A stretch of 31,511 bases of DNA from positions 1 through 31,511 of the forward strand of contig JAEZQK010000012.1 in NCBI GenBank assembly GCA_023413135.1, written 5' to 3'. The translations under genes were made by a program, and so were the position numbers. A model generated the notes under the pieces. The model was given only the letters and a program-made list of their open reading frames with translations. It made no database searches and was not told the DNA's origin. Numbering within the stretch: position 1 is the first letter of the stretch; each line of letters begins with the position of its first letter. Of this stretch, positions 6,865 to 14,957 are shown piece by piece. The DNA is from Bacillota bacterium (GTDB taxonomy: Bacteria > Bacillota > Clostridia > Christensenellales > Aristaeellaceae).

Positions 6865-9282
6865 ATGGACAGATACAACGACATCCTGAACGTGCTGCAA
6901 AAGGGTCCGGCCGCCGGCATGGATGCCCTTGCCGCCAACGAAGTCGCCGTTGCCATGGCGGCAGGCATGATCGTGGACGCCGCCAAAGCGGAAACCGGCG
7001 GCACGGCCATCAATCCGGAGGAAAAGGCTAGGTATGAGCAGATGGCGCATACGGTGCTCGGCATGAACAAGGATTTCATTTCCCAAATCGCATCCTTTTT
7101 CAATGACGCGGTGAATGCACAAAACACAAACGCTGATGGCACAGGCATAACCATGGCGTTGTCCACTGTCGCAAGGATGGACGGCGCGGCGCTTAGGCAG
7201 GTTTTGGAAGCTTTTGTGTCCGAAGATGAGCTTGACCTTTTCACGGCGCAGACCTTGTTCCGGCTGATGCAGCTTCGGGAGGCCATGGCGGGGAAGGCAT
7301 CCGGGGCGGAGGACATAGTGGGGAACGTCTTGGTTCAAGCCACATCCAATGCATTGAAAAGCACCGGCGTTGATATAGGCAATCCCGATTTGGATGATGC
7401 GGTGACGATTGCCGCATCCACTTCCCACAACCTGGATATTGCCCGGGATCGGTGGGGCATGGCCGGCGTCCATTACATCGGCAACCTGATACAGTCAGGC
7501 CGTGGGGCGGAAGCGGCGCTGATTATTTCCCTTCCCAGCCATGCCAAGGCGGTGATTGTGGCGGAAGAGAATATGCGCACCGTGGCGCTGAACCAGGACG
7601 CCATCCTTGCCCAGGCAAACGCCGTTGCCCAGGACATGCAGAATCCGTACCTCATGCAAAATGCCACCAAACGGGCGGGGCAGCAGGCTTTGCTTGCGCT
7701 GAAGGCTGAATTGACGGATGGGGGAGCGCTGGGAGACCGGTCCGGCTTGGAGCAGGGTGTAAAAACGGCTGAACGGATATTGGATCAGTCGAAATCTGAC
7801 TTGAACCGTGCCATCCAAAGAGAACAGGGCGCGCGTAACGCAATGGCCGCTGCCCAGGCGCGTTTTAAACAGAACATGGCCGACACGGGCGCCACGGATG
7901 GGGTGATAGCCGCCGTTTATAGCTTTCAAAAAGCTACTGATGCACGCAGGAAGGCGCAACAGGCGGTTACACGCAGCCAACAGGCGCTGACAGACGCCCG
8001 GCAGAAGCTGAACGGTGCTCAGAAGCAGGATATGGCAAACGTGGAGGCTCAAGCCAGAGAGAAGCTGGGGGAGATGCGCCTTAAGCTGGCAGAAGAACGG
8101 GCCAGGCGGAAGGAACAAGTTGGGGGGCAAAGCAATGCCCATCGGAGATGGGACGGGCTAACGCCTCTGCAAAGTGTGGATTTGGCCTCTGAACGGGCAC
8201 CACTTCTTGCGAAAAGCAATGAAAGCGGTATAATTAAGGAAGGCAGGCAACAATTGGAACCCGATGCCGAAATGACCCTGCAGGGCCCGGAGAATGGGCC
8301 TATCCGAGCGCTGGCCTCGGCGGGAGCGGTGACGGATACGGGGTATGCAAATGGAGCTTCTCCATACAATGAACCAGGCGCTTACCAGGAACAGCAAAAG
8401 AAATCGGACAGCGCAAACGGGGTTCCTGATGAAGAAGTTTTTCTAAAGGATACAAATATTGACCTTAGAGATTATGTGCCCACGGTACCATCAGTTATTG
8501 AGCCAATACCTAAATTCGAAATTCAGTTTTCGGACAAGGGTAATTATCTTTTAAATAAGGGTGTTTATCCAGATGTAAATGAATACACGTTGATGCCCTT
8601 AAATTACCTCAAGCAGGTCCAGGCACGAATGATCCAAGAGGGATTCACGTATGCGGGAGGAGGTTTGGATAGAACAGGGAAGAAAACAGAATGTGTTGGC
8701 ATGACAAGGCTTCCAGCGATACTTTGGTATTCGTCTTCTATGTATTTCCGGTTGCAAGACGAGAATATCATTGAAACAGAAGTTAGCAATCTTTATGAAA
8801 ACGCTGCTTACAAAGGGTTATGGAATGATAAATTATTGTTAAAATTCGACGGCATGCAATTGGTGGATGGCAAAAAATCGCATATCGCCACTTATTATAC
8901 TGATTTTTCCGTTGAGTATAACGGCGACCCAAAACTTGATCTGAGTGAGTATAAACGAGCGGATGTGAAATATGAGTATGACGAAGCAGGCAAAATAGTA
9001 AAAACAATTATAACTTATTACGATGTAGTTGTTGATATCACCGGCAAGCGTTATGGAAAGAATCCGACAGATGAAAAGGTTAAAGAGGTTGATAGCTATA
9101 ACAATCCATCGGATGGAAAAAATAGAAAAGAGATCAGGATTCGGGACTACGACACGGCAAAGGAATATTTTACATACTGGTGCGCTTTGGATTATGTGGA
9201 TTATGGCGATCAAAAAGATCCTGACAGCAACCGTCTAACACCAAACAAGGACATTCCATTGAAAAAGGAGAAGCGCAAATGA
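6865..9282 (+). CDS. large helical/coiled-coil protein with a compositionally distinct C-terminal domain, 805 residues
   Basis: No family recognised. Residues 1-280 are Ala-rich and helical, about 290-420 form a long coiled coil (Gln/Ala/Arg-rich), about 420-515 are a Pro/Gly/Ser linker, and 520-805 form a different, Tyr/Asp/Lys-rich domain ending in a basic tail (KKEKRK). The DNA becomes clearly more AT-rich from about 8410, at the start of that domain. A helical carrier plus a foreign-looking C-terminal module is the design of polymorphic effectors and of some phage proteins. No known toxin motif is visible. The start is uncertain: GGAGG lies only two bases before the ATG at 6865, and the frame stays open upstream (WNKHTWFRPED) without a usual start codon. 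The stop overlaps the next start (ATGA at 9279-9282), so translation is coupled to the secreted RCC1 gene. Confidence 0.8.
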   Translation: MDRYNDILNVLQKGPAAGMDALAANEVAVAMAAGMIVDAAKAETGGTAINPEEKARYEQMAHTVLGMNKDFISQIASFFNDAVNAQNTNADGTGITMALSTVARMDGAALRQVLEAFVSEDELDLFTAQTLFRLMQLREAMAGKASGAEDIVGNVLVQATSNALKSTGVDIGNPDLDDAVTIAASTSHNLDIARDRWGMAGVHYIGNLIQSGRGAEAALIISLPSHAKAVIVAEENMRTVALNQDAILAQANAVAQDMQNPYLMQNATKRAGQQALLALKAELTDGGALGDRSGLEQGVKTAERILDQSKSDLNRAIQREQGARNAMAAAQARFKQNMADTGATDGVIAAVYSFQKATDARRKAQQAVTRSQQALTDARQKLNGAQKQDMANVEAQAREKLGEMRLKLAEERARRKEQVGGQSNAHRRWDGLTPLQSVDLASERAPLLAKSNESGIIKEGRQQLEPDAEMTLQGPENGPIRALASAGAVTDTGYANGASPYNEPGAYQEQQKKSDSANGVPDEEVFLKDTNIDLRDYVPTVPSVIEPIPKFEIQFSDKGNYLLNKGVYPDVNEYTLMPLNYLKQVQARMIQEGFTYAGGGLDRTGKKTECVGMTRLPAILWYSSSMYFRLQDENIIETEVSNLYENAAYKGLWNDKLLLKFDGMQLVDGKKSHIATYYTDFSVEYNGDPKLDLSEYKRADVKYEYDEAGKIVKTIITYYDVVVDITGKRYGKNPTDEKVKEVDSYNNPSDGKNRKEIRIRDYDTAKEYFTYWCALDYVDYGDQKDPDSNRLTPNKDIPLKKEKRK

Positions 9283-10184
9283 AAAAGTTTCTTTTGATCT
9301 TGTTCACGATGGCCTGCATATGCAATGCCGCAGTAGCGGAAGGCAGCATAAGCAGGCATATTTCCATGGGCTATGGGAATGTAGTGGCCATTCAGGCGGA
9401 TGGTACAGTGAAGGCTTTGGATAAAAGATGTGATACATCCGCATGGGAGAATGTGATACAGGTTTACGCCGGGTCCAATCATGTGCTTGGGTTGAAGGCA
9501 GATGGAACCGTATATGCTACAGGAGATAACAAATATGGCCAGTGCAATGTTGAAAAATGGATGGATATTGTAATGGTCGCAGCCGGGAATAAGAGCAGCT
9601 ATGGACTAAAAAAGGACGGCACCATCGTTTCAACAACACGCCGTACAACCAAGAAAAGCGGGGCATGGAAGAAGTGGGCAAATATAGTATGGATCGATGT
9701 ATCGGATGAAGACGATAGCCTTTATGCCATTGACCGGGATGGAAAACTGTATAGTCTTGAGATGGATCTGAGCCGGTTTCATGATGCTGTACAGGTTTAC
9801 CGGATAATAGATGAAATCGATGTGCTGTTGAAAGATGGAACGGTTGAATATGTGACATGCTATGATGATTATGAGAAAATTTCGAAACACTACGAGGATG
9901 AGTGGACGGACGTGCGCGAGCTTGACAGTGTTAACTCTTGTATTGTAGCTCTTCGGGGTAATGGAGAGGTTGACTCGACATCTGCAGTACCCAATTATGC
10001 AGGATGGCAGGATGTTGTGGAAATTGAATATTTCCTTGGCGTAAGAAGTGATGGAACCATTCTTTGCTCCTGGCTTTTCAGTGATATTTATACCCCTGAG
10101 GAAATGAGTGAGCTGGCCACCTGGAAGGTTATGGTGGACCCTAATACCCTACCGGCAACTGCCGTCCCGACGGCTGCCCCTTAA
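9279..10184 (+). CDS. secreted RCC1-repeat beta-propeller protein, copy A
   Basis: A 301-residue exported protein. The signal peptide covers about residues 1-20 (MKKFLLILF, cut near AVA-EG). The mature part is built of RCC1-type blades with the pattern G-x-N-H-x-L-G-L-K-x-D-G-T-V-Y-A-x-G-D-N, for example HVLGLKADGTVYATGDNKYG, and W-x-D-I-V-x-V-A-A-G links. Such propellers usually bind partners and are not enzymes. It overlaps the stop of the 805-residue gene by four bases and has AAGGAG eight bases upstream, within that gene's end. Copies B and C follow directly and share the ending TWKVMVDPxxL, so the three arose by tandem duplication. This copy is the most diverged: some blades lost their glycines, and its DNA is more AT-rich than copy C. 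No lipobox or sorting signal is visible. Confidence 0.85.
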   Translation: MKKFLLILFTMACICNAAVAEGSISRHISMGYGNVVAIQADGTVKALDKRCDTSAWENVIQVYAGSNHVLGLKADGTVYATGDNKYGQCNVEKWMDIVMVAAGNKSSYGLKKDGTIVSTTRRTTKKSGAWKKWANIVWIDVSDEDDSLYAIDRDGKLYSLEMDLSRFHDAVQVYRIIDEIDVLLKDGTVEYVTCYDDYEKISKHYEDEWTDVRELDSVNSCIVALRGNGEVDSTSAVPNYAGWQDVVEIEYFLGVRSDGTILCSWLFSDIYTPEEMSELATWKVMVDPNTLPATAVPTAAP

Positions 10185-10232
10185 ATGGGATAGGACCGAC
10201 CATCATACAAATTTATCCCGGAGGAAACGCGC

Positions 10233-11131
10233 ATGAAAAGCTTTGTATTTTTTTACTGTGTACCTGTCTTGTCGGCTTCCAGGTGCCCGCCTCCGCCCGA
10301 AGTGCACAGGGTAAGCATATTGCTGAAGGAGGTTTGCATATTGCGGCAATTCAAGCGGATGGCTCGGTGAAAGCAGCAGGCGACAATACCTGCGGCCAAT
10401 GCAACACATCTGAATGGAAGAATGTTGTGGCGGTGGCGGCAGGCATCGATTATACCTTGGGGCTGAAAAGTGACGGTACTGTATATGCCACAGGCAATAA
10501 TGAGCTTGGGCAATGCAATGTGGAAGAATGGGAAGACATTGTGATGATCGCTGCTTCCGAAGAGCGCAGCTATGGCTTTACCAGGGACGGAATAGTGATG
10601 TGCACGTATGATAGTTCTTCATTTGAAAAAGCAGAAAGAGAAAGCTTGAAGGACATCGTCTGGATGGATGGGCTCGTATGGTACAACACAGGCTTTATCG
10701 ACAAAGACGGGATACCGCATGTGGTGTTGGCAAATCTCGGTTGGGCCAAGGATGCCGTGCAGGTATACGAAAAATCTGATAGATGCGTTTACATTTTGAA
10801 AAGCGACGGCACGGTTCAATATATCAAATTTAACGAAAGGGATCAAACGCCCAAGGAAATGGACCGGGAAAAGTGGTCGGATATCGTTGAGCTCGATTAC
10901 AGCTTTCATGCATTGATCGGCTTGAAACAAAATGGGACAGTGATTGGTTTCCTCTCTTTTGAAGGTTGGGAGGATATAGTTGAAATTGAGGGAGGATTCG
11001 GGGTAAGGTCAGACGGTTCTATCATCATGAAGGCAGAATTGGTGAATATGTATCCCCCCGAGCAGCAGGCCGAAATCAGCACCTGGAAGGCGATGGTGGA
11101 CCCGGACACTCTGCCGGTATCAACAAAATAA
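10233..11131 (+). pseudogene. secreted RCC1-repeat protein, copy B, frameshifted in the signal peptide
   Basis: GGAGG (10220-10224) sits eight bases before ATGAAAAGC at 10233, matching the start region of copy C. After MKSFVFF the frame breaks: the remaining 280 or so codons lie in another frame, beginning with LLCTCLVGFQVPASA, which is plainly the rest of a signal peptide. One extra T in the T7 run at 10248-10254 would restore a single 299-codon gene. The mature part is intact and close to copy C (GKHIAEG, GDNTCGQCNTSEW, LGLKSDGTVYATGNN, TWKAMVDPDTLP). The in-frame GTG at 10283 has no ribosome site and would lack the export signal. It may be a sequencing error in a homopolymer, a recent pseudogene, or slipped-strand phase variation; the sequence alone cannot decide. 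Confidence 0.75.
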
Positions 11132-11187
11132 TCATCCGTTCCGTATGCAGCCGCTTAAAGCACAATTCCGCCATGGAGGAAACACGC

Positions 11188-13953
11188 ATGAAGAAGCTTC
11201 TTGTCCTGATGCTGCTTGCCCTTCTTCTCCTTCCGGCGCTTGCCGCCCACGCCTTTGCCCAGCCAAGGCAGGGCAAGCATATCGCCGAGGGATTAGATTT
11301 TATCGTGGCCGTGCAGTCGGATGGCACGGTGAAAGCTATAGGCGAAAATTCATATGGCCAGTGTGATACCGGTGCATGGCGGGATGTAGTTGCCGTATCT
11401 GCCGGTTATAACCATACCCTTGGGTTGAAAAAGGATGGCACCGTGTACGCTGCCGGTGACAACAGCGATGGCCAGTGCAACGTACAGGGGTGGAAGGATA
11501 TCGTCATGGTGGCGGCATCTTTTCGATACAGCTTCGGCCTGACACGGGAAGGAAAGGTGCTCAGTACTATCAACAGGCCATCCAGGTACAAATCGGAAGT
11601 GGAAAGCTGGCAGGATATTGCCTGGACAGACGGCCTTGTGTTTCACCTGCCGTGCGCAGTGGATGTAAGCGGTGTGCCGCATGTAGCGGGCGTTAATGTA
11701 AGCGGATTGCAGGATGTTCGGCAGTTGTACGATACGGAAGACCATCTGTATGTGCTCAAGAACGACGGCACGGTTCAATTCACCACCTGTATCGAAGATG
11801 AACCCGGCGTTTATGCCGAAGACCCGGTATGGAAGGAGATGGACAGAAACATCTTTGCCGGCGTCATCGAGCTTGAAAGCGAAGGCTGGGAACTTGGTGC
11901 GCTTACGGGGGACGGCAAGGTTATCGCAAACGGCAGCCTGCGCAAGGAAGCGGAAGGCTGGACAAAGATCGCGGAAATAGAAGGCGGGTTTGGCGTCCGT
12001 GCTGACGGCTCAGTGATCTTTGACATGGAAGTGACAAGGGACTATAGTTGGGAGCAGTTGGAACAGGTCTTAGACTGGAAGGTTATGGTGGACCCTGACC
12101 GGTTAAAGGCGCTGAAAGTGGATGACATGGCCAGGGATAACCCGGCTCTCCCGAGGGATGAGTTGACAACCGCCGGCGGCATTGCGCTCAAGGCACAAGC
12201 CGTGGGTTTTGAACCAGGCAGCAAGTATGCCGTTTACACGGGGCCGGGCAGAGAATATTTGCGAGCAGGTAACGGTACGGCGTTGGTGAGCACCGGGGAA
12301 AAGCTGCTACTCTACGGCGCGGACCACGGTTGGGTGCTGATCCAGTATGCCGTTTCCAAGGACAAGCTGTGCTTTGGCTATATCCCGCTCATAACCCTGC
12401 CGAAAAGATACATGGATATGAGGCTGCTGCCGCCCGTCAACCTCAAAGGCCAAGCGGAGGCTGCTAGCGTATTGCGGGATACGTTTCTGACCGACGACCC
12501 CAACGCTTCCCGGGAAGCGCTTTTGTCCCTGAAGGCTGGCCAAAAGGGCGTGCTGCTGCTGGGCACGCTTAATAATGCCTGGGCCTACGTACAGGCGGCA
12601 TATGATAAAGGCACGCCGCTTCGGGGTTTCGTTCCGGCCTCGGATATTGCCGGCACGGGCCAGGCAGCCTTGCAGTCATACACGGTTCCCAAGGGCGTAG
12701 TGAAGCTTTACCGGGAAGGGTCCAAATCCCCTGGCTGGTACAACTCAGCGGAAATGTACGATGTGATCCCCCAAAACGCAAGAGCCGTTGTGCTGCCTGC
12801 TTCGGCAGAAGAGCTTGGGGCGCTTATAGGCCTTGCTCAGCTTAGGAGCATACAGGCGCCGCCGGATCACGCAAGCTTTAAAAGCATAGACGGTGTCCTA
12901 TTTTCCAAGGATGGGAAGCGGCTTTTGCTGTATCCCGCGGGGAAAGGAGACAAGGAATACAGGATTCCTGAAGGGACGGAACAAATCGTCATAGACTGCG
13001 GGCTTCAATACGCCACGTCCCTTGAGACCCTTTATCTTCCCGCTTCGCTGAACATAATGCCAGGGGAAGAAGCGCTGGCTAACGTTCACAATTTTGTTGT
13101 TTCCCGGGATCATCCCGATTTTGCCGACATCGACGGCGTGCTTTTCAACAAGAAGTTGGATACGCTGATCTTGTATCCCCATGGACGCACTCAGACAGAA
13201 TACGCCCTTCCGGAAGGAACAGCCCGTTTTGTGGCCAACGGCCCTTTTACCATGGCAGATGATCTCAAAGCCCTGGTGCTGCCCTCTACTTTTGATTCTT
13301 TTGACCCCTTCTTCTCTTTCCCGACACTGGAACGCATCCAGGTTTCCGAACAAAATCCCCTGTTCCGTTCCATAGACGGCGTGCTGTTTTCCAAGGATGG
13401 AACAAAGCTTCTCTTTTATCCCTTCGCCCGGCTGGGGGATACCTATACTGTGCCGCCTGGCACCAGAGAGGTTAGCTTTGGTGCCTTTCATCAAGGCACC
13501 AGGTATATCAGGCATGTGATCCTGCCGGACGGCCTTCAGGTGATTGATGGCGGCGCGTTTGAAAACTGCGAAACCCTTCAAAGCGTATATATTCCCGATG
13601 GCGTTAAAGTGATTGGGACCAGCGCGTTTGAAAACTGCTCCCATTTGACGACGGTGAATATTCCATCGTCGCTGGCCATCATTGAAGTAGGCGCTTTCCG
13701 CTGGTCGGGGCTTTCCGGTACGCTGAAAATCCCGGAAGGGGTGATCTCAATTCAGGATGAGGTTTTTGTTGGCGTGCATGGCCTTACCGATCTGTACTTG
13801 CCCGCTTCCCTTCAGTACATGGATATTTGGGCGAATCTGATTCTCAACGCGCACAGCGATCCAAGCGATGTTACCATCCATGCCCCGGCGGGGAGCTATG
13901 CCGCGAAAATTGCCCAGGAGGCATGGTACGATTTGGTGATTGAGGAGCGGTAA
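11188..13953 (+). CDS. secreted RCC1 / SH3-like / leucine-rich-repeat (LRR_5) protein, copy C
   Basis: A 921-residue exported modular protein. The start at 11188 has GGAGG nine bases upstream; the in-frame ATG at 11173 precedes that site and is rejected. Order: signal peptide 1-27 (MKKLLVLMLLALLLLPALAA), RCC1 propeller about 30-310 (HTLGLKKDGTVYAAGDN), SH3b-like domain about 335-410 (YAVYTGPGREYLRAGNG), a second SH3-like unit about 430-490, then LRR_5/BspA-type repeats to about 895. The repeats use two registers: an SIDGVLFSKDGKRLLLYP motif repeated three times, and classical IPDGVKVIGTSAFENCSHL repeats. BspA-like repeats commonly mediate adhesion and SH3b domains bind cell wall, so a surface-bound binding protein is likely. 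There is no LPxTG motif or transmembrane anchor. It is the last gene of the cluster and converges on the gene ending at 14136. Confidence 0.9.
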   Translation: MKKLLVLMLLALLLLPALAAHAFAQPRQGKHIAEGLDFIVAVQSDGTVKAIGENSYGQCDTGAWRDVVAVSAGYNHTLGLKKDGTVYAAGDNSDGQCNVQGWKDIVMVAASFRYSFGLTREGKVLSTINRPSRYKSEVESWQDIAWTDGLVFHLPCAVDVSGVPHVAGVNVSGLQDVRQLYDTEDHLYVLKNDGTVQFTTCIEDEPGVYAEDPVWKEMDRNIFAGVIELESEGWELGALTGDGKVIANGSLRKEAEGWTKIAEIEGGFGVRADGSVIFDMEVTRDYSWEQLEQVLDWKVMVDPDRLKALKVDDMARDNPALPRDELTTAGGIALKAQAVGFEPGSKYAVYTGPGREYLRAGNGTALVSTGEKLLLYGADHGWVLIQYAVSKDKLCFGYIPLITLPKRYMDMRLLPPVNLKGQAEAASVLRDTFLTDDPNASREALLSLKAGQKGVLLLGTLNNAWAYVQAAYDKGTPLRGFVPASDIAGTGQAALQSYTVPKGVVKLYREGSKSPGWYNSAEMYDVIPQNARAVVLPASAEELGALIGLAQLRSIQAPPDHASFKSIDGVLFSKDGKRLLLYPAGKGDKEYRIPEGTEQIVIDCGLQYATSLETLYLPASLNIMPGEEALANVHNFVVSRDHPDFADIDGVLFNKKLDTLILYPHGRTQTEYALPEGTARFVANGPFTMADDLKALVLPSTFDSFDPFFSFPTLERIQVSEQNPLFRSIDGVLFSKDGTKLLFYPFARLGDTYTVPPGTREVSFGAFHQGTRYIRHVILPDGLQVIDGGAFENCETLQSVYIPDGVKVIGTSAFENCSHLTTVNIPSSLAIIEVGAFRWSGLSGTLKIPEGVISIQDEVFVGVHGLTDLYLPASLQYMDIWANLILNAHSDPSDVTIHAPAGSYAAKIAQEAWYDLVIEER

Positions 13954-13994
13954 AAGAAAAAAGCAGCGGCAGGCTGTTGGCGCCTGTCGGCTGC
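13954..13994 (-). terminator. intrinsic terminator for the minus-strand MBL/DUF5054 operon
   Basis: Read on the minus strand, GCAGC plus GACAGGC pairs with GCCTGCC plus GCTGC around a 7-base loop (13975-13981), about 12 pairs with one bulge and one wobble, followed by the tract TTTTTTCTTTT (13962 down). On the plus strand the hairpin starts ten bases after the stop at 13953 but only a mixed T-rich stretch follows, so plus-strand termination is weaker. Confidence 0.7.
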
Positions 13995-14135
13995 TATACT
14001 TGCACTTTGTTTACATCTCGGGAGCGCTAACAACATCGTCATATCTACCGCCTTCCGTATGGATCCTTCAGCGGAGCGGCATGAAAAGTGGGCGACTTGA
14101 GAATAGATGATCGCCATGCTATCAGACTTCCCGCA

Positions 14136-14957
14136 TCAAATCTCCACAACCATCCCGTCAAAAGCCGAGATCCAGCCCCGTAATTGGGCTTCCTTTTCCA
14201 TGTCGGCCTGGGTCGCGCCACCGCCGTGGGAGAAGTGGCTCAAAATCACCGTGGCATCCTTTTTCAGCGCGCCGCTTTCCATCAGGCGGCCGGCCACCTT
14301 TTCGCAGCCGGGGATGTGCATATGATGCTCGCCGGCGCCCTTGTAGGCTCCGGTGCAGTCCAGGGATACGGCATCCAGCATGCGTCCGGCCAGAAAATCA
14401 AACACATCGTCTGTAAAAATTCCGGTGTCGTGTGCGTACAGCAGTTGTTTTCCCTTACGCGAAAGCAGATAGATGTATCCGCCGCCGGCCTCCGGGGCGT
14501 GATGGGCCGGCAGCGCGGTGAGGGTGGTTTCCCCATCCAGCGCCATGGGCGCATAAGGCCTGATTATGGTAAGATTGACACCGCTTCCCGAGAATCCTTT
14601 TTCCATGGCGGCTTCCGCCTGCCTGGCTACCGTCTCGTTGCAGATCAGGTTTAGGGGCGCGACTTCTGTCAAGGCAAAGGGAGATCGGCGCAGATTCAAA
14701 GGGTCTGGCGCGAAATGGTCCCCGTGGGCGTGAGTCACCACCAGGTGTTTTATGGCGCGGGGCTCCATGCCCAAAGAGGTGATGTGATAGAAAAAGTCCG
14801 GGGAAAGGTCAAACTGGATATCCCTGTCCACCGTGGTCAGATGCCTGGAACGGATCTCCCTGCCGCCCTCTTTCCTGGCGTTTTCGCAGATTGTACAGGA
14901 GCAGTACAGGGCGGGTATCGCCTCCGCCGCGCCCGTGCCATAATAGGTTAAAATCAT
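14136..14957 (-). CDS. metallo-beta-lactamase-fold hydrolase, PhnP-like
   Basis: A 273-residue cytosolic metal-dependent hydrolase. The key motif THAHGDH places metal ligands at H76, H78, D80 and H81; further ligand-type motifs are PAHHAPE, AHDTG and a late SHFSHGG. The amino end GTGAAEAIPALYCSCTIC carries C19, C21 and C24, the extra zinc-site pattern of the PhnP group (phosphoribosyl cyclic phosphodiesterases and relatives). The ATG at 14957 overlaps the TGA of the upstream DUF5054 gene by four bases (ATGA), with AGGAG just before it, so translation is coupled. No phosphonate genes are nearby, so a PhnP role in phosphonate use is unlikely; the pairing with a glycosidase-like gene suggests a cyclic phosphoester or lactone substrate made during glycan breakdown. 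The substrate is unknown. Confidence 0.88.
   Translation of the reverse strand: MILTYYGTGAAEAIPALYCSCTICENARKEGGREIRSRHLTTVDRDIQFDLSPDFFYHITSLGMEPRAIKHLVVTHAHGDHFAPDPLNLRRSPFALTEVAPLNLICNETVARQAEAAMEKGFSGSGVNLTIIRPYAPMALDGETTLTALPAHHAPEAGGGYIYLLSRKGKQLLYAHDTGIFTDDVFDFLAGRMLDAVSLDCTGAYKGAGEHHMHIPGCEKVAGRLMESGALKKDATVILSHFSHGGGATQADMEKEAQLRGWISAFDGMVVEI

Noticed and set aside
6381..7316. Minus-strand frame of 311 codons across the end of the 469-residue gene and the start of the next
   Set aside because: Antisense to two convincing genes; low-complexity Ser/Ala-rich translation without a ribosome site.
10283..10285. GTG as the true start of RCC1 copy B
   Set aside because: No ribosome site, and it would cut off a recognisable signal peptide that is present upstream in the same frame.
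12898..13644. Minus-strand frame of 248 codons
   Set aside because: Antisense to the LRR_5 repeats; its apparent regularity simply mirrors those repeats.
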